A stretch of 64,000 nucleotides of DNA from Xiphophorus maculatus (lineage: Eukaryota; Chordata; Actinopteri; Cyprinodontiformes; Poeciliidae): positions 17,952,015 through 18,016,014 of the forward strand of contig NC_036461.1 in NCBI RefSeq assembly GCF_002775205.1. Direction: 5' to 3'. The notes under the pieces are model-generated. The model did no database searches, was not told where the DNA came from, and worked only from the letters and a program-made list of their open reading frames with translations. Positions 16,693 to 30,059 of the stretch are shown here, piece by piece. A program made the translations under genes and the position numbers. Every line of letters starts with the position of its first letter. The first letter of the stretch is position 1.

Positions 16693-17135
16693 ATGACGTC
16701 TCCAGTCGCTCTGATGGTTGTGTTGGGTTTTCTCACTCAGGGTCAGAATGACTTTTACATTTATCTATCAAGTTTTGTTTGAACTCATACTTATTATTGT
16801 TTTCCTTTAACATTGCTCATTTCTCTTTTCAGCATCATCTGCCAATAATTTTCTGACTCAGTCTGAACGATCAAAGTCAGTCAGTGTTGGAGCGACTGTG
16901 ACCATCAGCGCCACAGGAAGTTCTAATATTGGTTATGATCTCAGTTGGTACCTGCAGAAACCTGGACAGCCTCCTAAACTTCTTATATACGGAGCTTCAA
17001 GTTTGTTCTCAGGAACTGCATCTAGATTCAGAGGCAGCAGATCTGGTACTGATTACACTTTAACCATCAGTGGAGTTCAGGCTGAAGATGCTGGAGATTA
17101 TTACTGTATGGGTTACCATGGTAGCGGCGTGTTAA
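16693..17135 (+). CDS. IgL V segment VC1 (lacks first Ig cysteine)
   Basis: Leader 16693-16741 ([16 protein letters not shown]) splices at GTCAGA to V exon 16833-17135. FR1 reads [19 protein letters not shown] and then [11 protein letters not shown]. The position normally held by Cys23 (as in TISCTGSS of other V domains) is Ala (GCC). FR2 [19 protein letters not shown]3 [15 protein letters not shown] and the second Cys in DYYC are all present, and no other Cys is available to pair with it. The frame is open, and the leader, promoter octamer and RSS are intact, so this does not look like a random pseudogene. CDR3 is short (MGYHGSGV). Confidence 0.88.
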
Positions 17136-17163
17136 CACAGTGATTTATAGTCGTACAAAAACC
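17136..17163 (+). promoter_or_regulatory. 12-RSS of VC1
   Basis: CACAGTG, spacer ATTTATAGTCGT (12 bp), ACAAAAACC. Confidence 0.93.
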
Positions 17164-17525
17164 TCCTTCAGTCTGACTGAAAGCTGCAGGTGCAGAGAAA
17201 TGATGAGAACTGGTTCAGTGAACACATCACAGACGTTAGCAAGTAAAACCATCAAATATCAAAGGTTCAAATACACTAAATGATTATTTTATAAACAGAT
17301 GTTGAAATTAGTTTTATAAATATGGATTATCAATAAGTTTTCTGATGCTTTGCCTCAAAAACTCTAAAGAGTCTTTAGTTTTTACCTAAAGGATTTTACA
17401 TGTGCAGGTTTCTAAAACGTTTTATAAACTTTAAAGAAATAAAAATGAGACGATGTTTGATCAAGAACATGAACGTTGAAACACAACAATAAATACAAAG
17501 ACAGTGATTGACATAAATCTGCACT
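17164..17525. other. VC to CL1 spacer
   Basis: About 360 bp between the VC RSS and the CL1 poly(A) signal (minus strand, 17526-17531). No gene seen. Repeated in M4, M5, M6 and M7. Confidence 0.5.
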
Positions 17526-17652
17526 TTTATTGAAACAATCCATTTATTCCAAGTTACATGAGAGAACATAAGGAAGACGAATGAAAGGTGAAAAGTAATG
17601 TTTGTGAATGAAACACGACAACATGATGGTTTCCAGCCATGAAGCTGCAGCT

Positions 17653-17978
17653 CTACTCTGAGCAGCGGTCAGGCTCCAGGGTTTGAGTGACAGGACTCTG
17701 TCCACTCTGATTGGCCTCACAGCTCACTGAGCCCGCCTTCCTCCACTGGTCTGCAGGGAGGCTCAGGGTGCTGCTCCAGCTGTAGCGGCCGTCCCCCCCC
17801 AGCACCTCCAGGCTGCTAGACACCCCTGAGGACCTGCTGCTGCCCCCCACCTTCCAGCCCAGCGTCCAGGTGGAGGGGAAGCCCCCGCTGGCCAGACACA
17901 CCAGTGTGACGCTGCTCTGCTGCTGCTGCTGCTCTTTGGAGGGGGGGAGGACGGTCAGGGTGGGCCGCAACACACCCA
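17653..17978 (-). CDS. IgL constant exon CL1-1
   Basis: A minus-strand C exon of 326 bp after a CTCTCCTCCAG acceptor. The C1 domain has [12 protein letters not shown] at its start, first Cys in [13 protein letters not shown], Trp in [21 protein letters not shown], second Cys in [10 protein letters not shown], and terminal DRCSE with the interchain Cys. PTLTVLPPS and the YSWSSTL block resemble the teleost L1 constant region. Directly after the SKE of the A-strand region is a run of five Gln (CAG codons). Poly(A) signal on the minus strand at 17526-17531. Confidence 0.92.
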
Positions 17979-18792
<814 letters not shown>

Positions 18793-19356
18793 TTATAATT
18801 TATTTACTCTGCAAATCATCCAACATTAATTCAGCTTTAAATTGCTTCATAATTTAGAGAATATTTTTGGTTTATCACTAATGAGAATCAAGAGTTACTT
18901 TCCATCTTGTGCAACATTGTTTAACAATTCAGCTTCTATTATGTTTAAATGCTAAAACTATTTTTCAATGTAACTAAATTATTAAAAAGATTTTTAAAAT
19001 ATCAGCTTACATTGATATATAATATATTTACCTGTGAGTTTTAGAAACAGAGTAAAATAATCCTAGGATGTCCAAGACAGATTTAATTTAATCCAAGAAC
19101 TGAAAATCCTTCATGTTGTTTCTGTTTGATTTTCTTCTATTCCAATAAGATGATCAGAGTTTTAAATCCAGTATCTATTAGTGTTGGTTCAGTGTCTCTG
19201 TTTGTCTGGTGCTGAGAGCAGAGAAATGATTTCCATAGAGTGGAGGCTTTGCATGGTCAGCTGATCCTCCAGTGAACTGAGAAGGTTTATAGTCCTGTGA
19301 GTTCAACACTGCAGGACTCAGATCTGTCAGTCAAGCCAGCAGAAGCAACAAGCACC

Positions 19357-19824
19357 ATGACCCTCATCACCATCCTCATCTGGACGCTGACCTGCTGCTG
19401 TTTTACAGGTTCATTCACTCAGCAACATTTCTAACATGATGTGCTGCCTTTTCTCTCCTTTCTTTCTGCTGACAAATGAAGGATTTGTTTTTGTCTGCAG
19501 GATGCAGCGCTCAGATCACTGTGACTCAACCTGCAGTGGAGACATTTACACCAGGATCCACTGTCACTATCAGCTGTACAACAAACCAGGATGTTTCCAG
19601 TGACTTTTTTGGCGAGTATATGTCCTGGTATCAGCAGAAACCAGGACAGCCTCCAAAGCTCCTGATATATGAGGTGGATAGTCTTGAGTCAGGAACTCCA
19701 GCTCGGTTTAGTGGCAGTGGAAGCGGCTCTGCCTTCACTTTGACCATCAGTGGAGTTCAGGCTGAAGATGCTGCAGTTTATTACTGTCAAAGTTTCCATG
19801 TAGTAAATAGTGCCTCAGTGTTCA
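19357..19824 (+). CDS. IgL V segment VA3
   Basis: Leader 19357-19408, V exon 19501-19824. It occupies the same place in the 10.7-kb duplication as VA1 but has a different binding surface: longer CDR1 ([14 protein letters not shown]), CDR2 EVDSLESG and CDR3 [12 protein letters not shown]. These are shared almost exactly with VA8, 25 kb away. Canonical Cys, Trp and FR3 present. Confidence 0.92.
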
Positions 19825-19852
19825 CACAGTGATTAGTAGCCGTACAAAAACC
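19825..19852 (+). promoter_or_regulatory. 12-RSS of VA3
   Basis: CACAGTG, 12-bp spacer, ACAAAAACC. Confidence 0.93.
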
Positions 19853-20904
19853 TCCCTCAGTCAGACTGCAGACACTCTGAGCTGTTAGAGCAGAAACTGA
19901 ACAGACTCTGATACAGACCTCTGAACACAGAGATGAAACCTCACCAAGGCCTGAAGCTCAGCAGTAAATTTTTATAATTAACTACAATTAATATTATCTC
20001 TTTTATATGAATGGTTTCTTACAATCAAAAACAGTCCATTATGAACGTATATGTTTCTGTGTCCATTTGTTTCAGAAAACACAACATAGTTCTTTTTTAG
20101 CTTTTTATTACCAGCATAATTTTAATTTGGAAGATCAATCAAATTAAACTTCTATAAATATTCCCTTAATGTTTGCAGCATCAAGTTTAAAAACTAAATG
20201 AGGTTGAATTTATCTGAACAGTTTATTGGTTTCCTCTGAAGTTTCACTAGGAAAATGATTATTTCCTTTTAAATGTGATCTGGTAAAAGAAACAACGTCA
20301 GTTTTGATTCAAATGTTTCACGAAACACAAACAACCACTGACAACGTAAGGCAGGGTGTCCAAAGGGAGGTTCAGGGGCCTTTAGTGGACCATTGAATGT
20401 TTCCTAATTACCAAAAACATCTTCTGACATGTTGGGTACATCTTTTAATCTTTTAATAAACAAGGTTGTTGCATTTTTTTTTTCATTTCTTAGTGAACTG
20501 AACCACATTTATCCAGAGTCTTTTCCTCAAAAGCAAAATATGTCACACCTTCAATTAAATCATCAAACTTGAATAAAGCTGCAAACCTTTTCAAAGACAC
20601 AGGAATCCAAAACTTTTCCTTTAGTTGAGAATGGACAGAATTTATTTTGTTTATGCAATGAGGCAAAACAAATTGTTAAACTTCACTTTTATTCTCTATA
20701 AGGCAAATGTGCTGAGATAATACATAAATAAATATTTAATCCTTGTATTTTGCATCTGACTCACCTTTCATCTCCTCACACACCAGGTGTCTGTTTGACT
20801 GTTTGCTGCTTTGAATGATTGCTGTGCTTCGCTGCTCCTGGATCAGTTTAAAGTGAAACTCAGAGAAGCTCCTCTGCAGTCTGACGGTCAAACTTTTCTC
20901 AGCT

Positions 20905-21345
20905 ATGATGTTACTGAGTCCTCTGTTGATCACGCTGCTGCTGCAGCTGCAAGGTGAGGAACGACGAGCTTCTGTTTTCATTTGTTCTCAGATGAAAGAC
21001 GGTCAAATGTTTTCTACTTTTTCCATCCTGCAGGATCAGATGGTAATCCCTCTGTGACTCAGTCTCCAGCAGTGAAGTCAGCGGCGTTGGGGGAGACGGT
21101 CTCTCTGAGCTGCTCAGCCAGTAAAGGAGTTGATAATGATCTGAGTTGGTACCTGCAGAAACCTGGACAGCCTCCCAAACCGTTATTTTATCAAATCAGC
21201 AGCCGTCAATCTGATACTCCCAGTCATTTCAGCAGCAGTGGATCAGAGCCTCAGTTCACTCTGACAATCAGTGGAGTTCAGGCTGAAGATGCTGGAGATT
21301 ATTACTGTATGGGAGTGCATTTAGTAAATAGTGACTATGTGTTCA
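20905..21345 (+). CDS. IgL V segment VB2
   Basis: Leader 20905-20953, V exon 21034-21345. Near-identical copy of VB1 at a distance of 10,697 bp; the visible protein difference is SPAVKS for SPSVKS in FR1. CDR1 (KGVDNDLSW) and CDR3 (MGVHLVNSDYVF) are the same as VB1, so the two add little diversity. Confidence 0.92.
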
Positions 21346-21373
21346 CACAGTGATTTAGAGTCGTACAAAAACC
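21346..21373 (+). promoter_or_regulatory. 12-RSS of VB2
   Basis: CACAGTG, spacer ATTTAGAGTCGT, ACAAAAACC. Confidence 0.93.
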
Positions 21374-22505
21374 TCTCAGTCAGACCACAGACTGTTCACT
21401 GTGCAGCAGCTGTGAGTTTCTGCTGCCGACTGGAACAAGGATCTACAGTCTAGTGAAGTTCATGCTGTAATGTTAATGAAAGAAACTAACAACGTATTTA
21501 TTTATTGAAAATAGAGATCAACATTTATATGAGTTTTAAATAAACTCAGAGTATAAAATATGTCTCAATAACATCACTTATGTTCATCAGAAATTATTTT
21601 ACAACTCATGAGACTAAAGTCTCAGAAAATGTTATATGTTCATTAAACACAGAAAATATATCAGGTTGCTGTAAAAACTCTATTTACTGCAGCATGGAGT
21701 TTGAGGTGAACAAAATATTTATTAAACATCAGTAATCAATCTGATTGCCTATTGGTTTGATTAATTAAAGTGTCAGGATAAATTGTTTTTCAAAATTACT
21801 ATGATGGACATGTCTGATGTAATTTTCCTGAACTAATCCAAGGAGGATCACTGTGTGTCTTTATTCATTTAATGCAACACAGTTTACTCAGTGAGAAACA
21901 TCTGACACTAAAACTAAAGTGGAACGCCATTTATTGAAAGTATTTTTATTAAAATAATAGATGTTGATGAAATTTTTAATATTCAATAAACTGAAGATTT
22001 TTTAATGTGAGAAATTTTTGTCTGTTCTCACTTGAACAAAAATGAGCTGACATGATTATCACAGACACAGAGAATTATGATTTTTTTCTGATGACATTTC
22101 TGATCTATAAGTTTTACAATAAATTCAGACATCAAATATTGTAGAGTGTTGAAAAGTAAAACTATCTCCTTTGATTTTATCACTTGTTGTTGAATTATCT
22201 TAATGGCCATTATTTAAAGTGTCACTCTGGATTAAAATCAACTTTCTTCTTCTTGTCATGACAGTAATGAAACACTCTCCATTATAATGTATCAGAGCAA
22301 GCTTTATTGAAACACACAGCAAATGAATCCCACTCACATCCAGCTGCTGAGCTTCACACATTAGTCTAAGTTGTTGAACGTTTCTCAGCAGTTTAGTTCA
22401 GCGTCACACAAGCTTTAGTTTGTCTTCATTCAGGCTCCTATTGATGAGAGCAGCAGGTGTTTTTCCTGCTGCTCTCCCACTAAGAGCTCCTGCTCTGGGC
22501 CTCAG

Positions 22506-22834
22506 TCAGCCTCTCTGGCCCTCACACTGGCTCCTTCGGATGCTCTGGACTTGGTTCTGGCCCTGATGCTGCACCCTGCAGGAGTACAGCTCTCCTTTCA
22601 TCCACTTCTCCTGGCTCAGGCTTAAGGTGCTGCTGCTGCCGTAGCGTCCGCTCTTCTCCTCCTCTGAGCTGCTCAGGACCCCCTCTGTCACCGCCGTGCC
22701 GTCCACCTCCCAGCTCACCTGGGCTCCCTGAGGAGAGTAGCCGCTCAGCAGGCAGAGCAGCGTGGCCGAGCCCCCAGAGAGCTGCTCAGAGGAGGGGGGC
22801 AGCAGAGAGACTGAGGGTCTGACCGTGGGGCCGG
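22506..22834 (-). CDS. IgL constant exon CL3-2
   Basis: The second CL3 exon, 329 bp, 10,697 bp from CL3-1. It differs from it at two visible residues (KWMKGEL for KWTKGEL, and QGQNQVQ for QGQSQVQ). All three structural Cys and the EGQRG tail are kept. Poly(A) signal on the minus strand at 22303-22308. Paired with J3. Confidence 0.9.
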
Positions 22835-23634
22835 CTGGAGGGGAGAGCAGAGACACACAAGGAGCAGATCAACGTCTGCTGGTCAGGACACACAGATATC
22901 ATAGTGGATTATAATAACACTGAGGAGATGGATGATTTAGAGGCTGGGATTAATTAATCCATGTTTATTTCATTCTCAGGTTTTTATTTAACGTTACAAT
23001 CTTCTGGAGCTTCCAGATAAAAACACATCAGAGCTGAAATGTTCTGACCTCGACTCGTCAGGACTTGGAATAAAAAGAGCAACATGACATGAGATATAAA
23101 TGTGAATAAAACAACATTTTACTGTAAATATATTGGCTCTGTAAAGATTTGGTTCATGAAAACAAAATGGCTGAACACAGTTAAAGATTTTCCATCTGTC
23201 TGTTTCACTTCCTCTTTACTGCATCAAGTTAACCGACTGGAAACTTAAACTGCTGAAAATAAAGTTTATAATTTAACTTTATTTATTTAATTTTTATCAC
23301 AAGCACTGCCAACAGATTTTAATGCATTAAAATTTTTTAATTTAAGGACATTTTGGTGGTTTAGCAAAGAACCTTTGCTAAACTCTAAAAAGAATATATG
23401 ACTATTTAATTTAAAAATACAGAACTGATGTAATGTTTTGTTTAAATAATTACAGAATAAAATCCATGAAAATTTATTAAATATGAACTGTTTGACATAA
23501 CGGTAACATCTTGCATCTTATGACAAAGTCACAAAAAATAAGAAAATATACATAAAATGGTCACAAAAATAAAAATGTTTGATCATATTAAAGAATAATT
23601 AAAACTTATTATTATATAAATTATATAAAATTTA

Positions 23635-23790
<156 letters not shown>

Positions 23791-24355
23791 TTATAATTTA
23801 TTTAATCAGCAAATCATTCAACATTAATTCAGCTTTAAATTGCTTCATAATTTAGAGAATATTTTTGGTTTATCACTAATGAGAATCAAGAGTTACTTTC
23901 CATCTTGTGCAACATTGTTTAACAATTCAGCTTCTATTATGTTTAAATGCTAAAACTATTTTTCAATGTAACTTAATTAATAAAAAGATTTTAAAAATAT
24001 CAGCTTACATTGATATATAATATATTTACCTGTGAGTTTTAGAAACAGAGTAAAATGATCCTAGGATGTCCAAGACAGATTTAATTTTAATCCAAGAACT
24101 GAAAATCCTTCATGTTGTTTCTGTTTGATTTTCTTCTATTCCAATAAGATGATCAGAGTTTTAAATCCAGTATCTATTAGTGTTGGTTCAGTGTCTCTGT
24201 TTGTCTGGTGCAGAGAGCAGAGAAATGATTTCCATAGAGTGGAGGCTTTGCATGGTCAGCTGATCCTCCAGTGAACTGAGAAGGTTTATAGTCCTGTGAG
24301 TTCAACACTGCAGGACTCAGATCTGTCAGTCAAGCCAGCAGAAGCAACAAGCACC

Positions 24356-24814
24356 ATGACCCTCATCACCATCCTCATCTGGACGCTGACCTGCTGCTGT
24401 TTTACAGGTTCATTCACTCAGCAACATTTCTAACATGATGTGCTGCCTTTTCTCTCCTTTCTTTCTGCTGACAAAAGAAGGATTTGTTTTTGTCTGCAGG
24501 ATGCAGCGCTCAGATCACTGTGACTCAACCTGCAGTGGAGACATTTACACCAGGATCCACTGTCACTATTAGGTGTACAACAAATCAGGATGTTTTCAAT
24601 GACGATTTTTTGTCCTGGTATCAGCAGAAACCAGGACATCCTCCAAAGCTCCTGATATATTTCGTGGATAGTCTTGAGTCAGGAACTCCAGCTCGGTTTA
24701 GTGGCAGTGGAAGCGGCTCTGCCTTCACTTTGACCATCAGTGGAGTTCAGGCTGAAGATGCTGCAGTTTATTACTGTCAGAGTTACCATGAAGTAAATGG
24801 TGCCTCAGTGTTCA
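24356..24814 (+). CDS. IgL V segment VA4
   Basis: Leader 24356-24407, V exon 24500-24814. It is the duplicate of VA2, 10,697 bp away, with GCSAQ for GCRAQ at the leader junction and TTNQDV for TTDQDV in CDR1. Remaining CDRs are identical to VA2. Intact. Confidence 0.92.
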
Positions 24815-24842
24815 CACAGTGATTAGTAGCTGTACAAAAACC
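24815..24842 (+). promoter_or_regulatory. 12-RSS of VA4
   Basis: CACAGTG, 12-bp spacer, ACAAAAACC. Confidence 0.93.
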
Positions 24843-25661
24843 TCCCTCAGTCAGACTGCAGACACTCTGAGCTGTTAGAGCAGAAACTGAACAGACTCTG
24901 ATACAGACCACTGAACACAGAGATGACTGGAAACTCTAACAAATCTAAAAAAATCAAATGTAATAAAACGATATAAAGACATAAATACAAAATGGAAAAA
25001 GGAAACATCTTGATTTTGTCAAATAATTTTTAACAGCACAGTGAATAAATCTGGAAATATTTTTAGATTTAAAGAAAACCTCCTTTTTTCACTGATACAG
25101 ATCAACACATTTTCTACCTCCAACCATCCAGTGGCCAGACTTGCTCCCTCTGTTTTATCTCTTGGTCCTGGTTATCATTGAGACTGATTTGTCTCAGTGA
25201 TTGTAAATATATCACTTTCTCTATTTATCTTCAGAGCAGCTGCAAAACTCTGATGGTTTCAAACATCCTTCTCATGACGTCTGCACAAATAAAAATGTGA
25301 GTTATTGTTTTGGGTTTTCATGCTTTCACCTCTAAGGTCCAAGAAACCAATCAGCAAATATTAAAGTCAATTATTTTTTTACTTCTTCTGCTTAAATTTA
25401 TCTTTTTATTTTGAGCAAGTTCTAAAGTGGAAAAGTTATGAATAAGAAATAAATGACTTTCTCATTATTTTTATTAACAGTTCAGGTTTTTTTTAATCAT
25501 TTTATTAGAATATAAGGTCACTTTAGACTGGTTTCTTTTAATTAAATATCATTTCTACACTAGAATGGCTGATCTATTAAAAGTCTATCGTATTAGAATA
25601 TAAGCACAAATGCTGTAATCTGGTTTAACCTTTTGCTTTTTGAAGTAAAGTGATGAGAATC

Positions 25662-26365
25662 AGAACATATGTTACTCCAACATTACTAAATAAATTTAAC
25701 TAAAACATTCTGGATACATGTGCTAAATGTGGAGATAAAGGCTTGAGGATAAATTTGATTCACTGCTTTGGGAATGTCCTGAGATTCAGAATTTTTGGAA
25801 GGAGGTTTTGGATAAAATTTCACTTATCGTTGGTACTAAACTTAATCCCTGTCCTGGGTTATGTATCTCAAGAATTTTTCCCACTCAAACTCAAATAAGC
25901 AAGTTTGATCAAAAGTCCATAATTTACTGTTTGGTGCAGGTCAAATATAGTATAGCCAGGTCCTGGAAATCTGTAACCAGACCCCAGTTAAAAACCTGGA
26001 TGTCTACATTATCAAGCTCTCTTGCCTTGGAGAAACTTAATTCCAAATGTTCTCACTTGATCGAAAAAATGTACGAAACTGAACCACTGATGCCTGGATG
26101 CCCAGATCCAGGGAGGACGATGCCGTCACCTCATACCTTGTGGACTGTGATTAAATCTCTTGGACTAAATCTCAACATACATCCCTGAGATAACAAACTT
26201 AAAGTATTCTGTCTCACTGCTATCAGCTTATGTTTGTCACCTTGAAGGTTTAACTTGTTCATGTGTTTTCTTTTGGCTTTGCTTGGTGTTTTGTGCATTT
26301 GTGAGAAACTTGTCTGTGTGTCTCTTTTGAAATATAAAAGACAATAAACATATTTTTGAGAAAAA
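25662..26365 (+). mobile_element. LINE fragment, M4 copy
   Basis: Same 704-bp truncated element, same internal deletion and same GATGAGAATC flanks (25652-25661 and 26366-26375) as in M2. It was therefore duplicated with the module rather than inserted anew. Confidence 0.8.
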
Positions 26366-26767
26366 GATGAGAATCTATTTAATTTAGTGATTATTGATCA
26401 ATGAAGTAAATTTGATCAGCTGTCTAATAAACAAAATTTATCATATCCTACAGACGATGTGTATACAGTTTTCCTATACATTCAATGTCAACATTAATTA
26501 TAAGAATAGTTTAAAAGAAGATATAAAATGACTCTGCATATCGATCCTAAATAGTACAAACTCAAAACATAAATAATAAAGACAAAAGGACATTTTCTGA
26601 ATCACAAACCCAAGTAGATCACAGTCACTTGGACAACCTTAACATACCAGAAAGAAACATAATGAGGATAATTGTAACATGAATGCAGGTTACAACACAA
26701 AAACCTTATTTTGCTCAATGTATGGATATATTTAATGTCAAACAATTGCTGTTTTTGTGTATTTCAG

Positions 26768-26833
26768 TTTATAACAACACATTTAGGGGACAATGTCGCC
26801 ATCAGCTGTACAATAAATCCTGCAGCAACATAA
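26768..26833 (+). pseudogene. Relic V segment, M4 copy
   Basis: The same GDNVAISCT fragment behind TATTTCAG, ended by the interspersed repeat. Confidence 0.58.
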
Positions 26834-26845
26834 CAGCTATAAAAG

Positions 26846-27176
26846 GTGGGTTTTAAGCTAGATTTTAAGGATTTCTGATTCGATTGTTTTACAGGATTTT
26901 CAGAGAATTTTCTGGGTTTGTGGTTCACGAGGCTGAAAGCCGCTTTTGTTTGGTTCTGGGGAGGCAGAGCAGATCAGAACCTGAAGACCCGAATGGACCA
27001 GAAAGTTGATACGGCACCAGATCTTTAATGGGTTGAGGTGCTAGACTGTTCAGAGATTTATGAACCAACAGTGTTTTAGATCTGTTATCTAAGCTATGAT
27101 GGCCGATGAGAGGACTTTAGAAATGGGACGATGTGCTGCATCTCCCTGGTTTTAATTAAGACGCTGCTGCAGTAAT
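26846..27176. mobile_element. Interspersed repeat, M4 copy
   Basis: Duplicate of the repeat at 16150-16480, with few substitutions. Confidence 0.5.
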
Positions 27177-27388
27177 CAATAAATACCTTATTTGATGTGA
27201 AGTTAAAATAAAAAGTGAATATTCTCACTAGATGAAGTGGTGGCTGAATCATCTGTGTGTTTTCTGTTTCATCACAGCAGGTGTGGATTTGCATGATCTC
27301 AATGCATCGCTGCTCCTCAAGCTTTAAGTTCTTCTGCTGCACAAAGTCCAAAGTGTGTTTGTGCTCCGACACTGAAAGCTGCATCAGG

Positions 27389-27831
27389 ATGATGTCTCCA
27401 GTCGCTCTGATGGTTGTGTTGGGTTTTCTCACTCAGGGTCAGAATGACTTTTACATTTATCTATCAAGTTTTGTTTGAACTCATACTTATTATTGTTTTC
27501 CTTTAACATTGCTCATTTCTCTTTTCAGCATCATCTGCCAATAATTTTCTGACTCAGTCTGAACGATCAAAGTCAGTCAGTGTTGGAGCGACTGTGATAA
27601 TCAGAGCCACAGGAAGTTCTAATATTGGTTATGATCTCAGTTGGTACCTGCAGAAACCTGGACAGCCTCCTAAACTTCTTATATACGGAGCTTCAAGTTT
27701 GTTCTCAGGAACTGCATCTAGATTCAGAGGCAGCAGATCTGGTACTGATTACACTTTAACCATCAGTGGAGTTCAGGCTGAAGATGCTGGAGATTATTAC
27801 TGTATGGGTTACCATGGTAGCGGCGTGTTAA
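27389..27831 (+). CDS. IgL V segment VC2 (lacks first Ig cysteine)
   Basis: Leader 27389-27437 starts ATG ATG because the second codon is Met instead of Thr. V exon 27529-27831. FR1 reads [12 protein letters not shown]: besides the Ala in the Cys23 place, Thr and Ser of VC1 are Ile and Arg. CDRs equal VC1. Frame, octamer and RSS intact. Confidence 0.87.
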
Positions 27832-27859
27832 CACAGTGATTTATAGTCGTACAAAAACC
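27832..27859 (+). promoter_or_regulatory. 12-RSS of VC2
   Basis: CACAGTG, spacer ATTTATAGTCGT, ACAAAAACC. Confidence 0.93.
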
Positions 27860-28348
27860 TCCTTCAGTCTGACTGAAAGCTGCAGGTGCAGAGAAATGAT
27901 GAGAACTGGTTCAGTGAACACATCACAGACGTTAGCAAGTAAAACCATCAAATATCAAAGGTTCAAATACACTAAATGATTATTTTATAAACAGATGTTG
28001 AAATTAGTTTTATAAATATGGATTATCAATAAGTTTTCTGATGCTTTGCCTCAAAAACTCTAAAGAGTCTTTAGTTTTTACCTAAAGGATTTTACATGTG
28101 CAGGTTTCTAAAACGTTTTATAAACTTTAAAGAAATAAAAATGAGATGATGTTTGATCAAGAACATGAAGGTTGAAACACAACAATAAATACAAAGACAG
28201 TGATTGACATAAATCTGCACTTTTATTGAAACAATCCATTTACTCCAAGTTACATGAGAGAACATAAGGAATACGAATGAAAGGTGAAAAGTAATGTTTG
28301 TGAATGAAACACGACAACATGATGGTTTCCAGCCATGAAGCTGCAGCT

Positions 28349-28674
28349 CTACTCTGAGCAGCGGTCAGGCTCCAGGGTTTGAGTGACAGGACTCTGTCCA
28401 CTCTGATTGGCCTCACAGCTCACTGAGCCCGCCTTCCTCCACTGGTCTGCAGGGAGGCTCAGGGTGCTGCTCCAGCTGTAGCGGCCGTCCCCCCCCAGCA
28501 CCTCCAGGCTGCTAGACACCCCTGAGGACCTGCTGCTGCCCCCCACCTTCCAGCCCAGCGTCCAGGTGGAGGGGAAGCCCCCGCTGGCCAGACACACCAG
28601 TGTGACGCTGCTCTGCTGCTGCTGCTGCTCTTTGGAGGGGGGGAGGACGGTCAGGGTGGGCCGCAACACACCCA
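28349..28674 (-). CDS. IgL constant exon CL1-2
   Basis: Duplicate of CL1-1 (10,696 bp away) with the same predicted protein, including a five-Gln run. An eight-C run precedes AGCAC and keeps frame. Poly(A) signal on the minus strand at 28222-28227. Paired with J4. Confidence 0.92.
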
Positions 28675-29247
28675 CTGGAGGAGAGAGGGGGAGAAAAGAC
28701 GCAGCAGTGAGAACCCAGGCTGCTGAAGACACCTTCACTCTTCATCATTACTCAGCACATCTTCATCACAGGAGACTCTGAATAACGAATCGCTGACATG
28801 ATTTTCTGATGGTTGAACTGAGAGACCAAACATTCAAGTGGAAACAGTTCAAACGTCGACATCTGTTTCTTTCACTTCCTTTAAACTACATGGAAAACAA
28901 ATGAACCGTGAACACAAAGCTGCTCTGAGTTCACTCACTAAATATTAGTTCAGTTTGACAGGAATTCAGGTTGAAAGTTTAAAAATGAAGAAATAATCAC
29001 AAACATGTTTAATTAACAGGAACAAATGACCCAGAAAAGACAAAAAACTGTGAAAAGAAGGAAAATGTTAGTTTTGATGTTAGAAAAATTCAAACTTAAA
29101 TTATCTAAAACATTGATAAAATGACTTTGAACTGAACATTTTATTGTTTCTCAAGATCAGTTTTACTGGTTGTTGGTTTTAGACTTTTCACATTTGTGGA
29201 GCGACACAAACTTCTGTGAAGCTCAGTCATAAACTTTTACATTTTTA

Positions 29248-29493
<246 letters not shown>

Positions 29494-30059
29494 TTATAAT
29501 TTATTTAATCAGCAAATCATTCAACATTAATTCAGCTTTAAATTGCTTCATAATTTAAGAGAATATTTTTGGTTCATCACTAATGAGAATCAAGAGTTAC
29601 TTTCCATCTTGTGCAACATTGTTTAACAATTCAGCTTCTATTATGTTTAAATGCTAAAACTATTTTTCAATGTAACTTAATTAATAAAAAGATTTAAAAA
29701 ATATCAGCTTACATTGATATATAATATATTTACCTGTGAGTTTTAGAAACAGAGTAAAATGATCCTAGGATGTCCAAGACAGATTTAATTTTAATCCAAG
29801 AACTGAAAATCCTTCATGTTGTTTCTGTTTGATTTTCTTCTATTCCAATAAGATGATCAGAGTTTTAAATCCAGTATCTATTAGTGTTGGTTCAGTGTCT
29901 CTGTTTGTCTGGTGCAGAGAGCAGAGAAATGATTTCCATAGAGTGGAGGCTTTGCATGGTCAGCTGATCCTCCAGTGAACTGAGAAGGTTTATAGTCCTG
30001 TGAGTTCAACACTGCAGGACTCAGATCTGTCAGTCAAGCCAGCAGAAGCAACAAGCACC

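Noticed and set aside
16398..16736. 112-aa minus-strand frame before each VC
   Set aside because: Covers the interspersed repeat and the VC promoter and leader in antisense; no protein family recognised.
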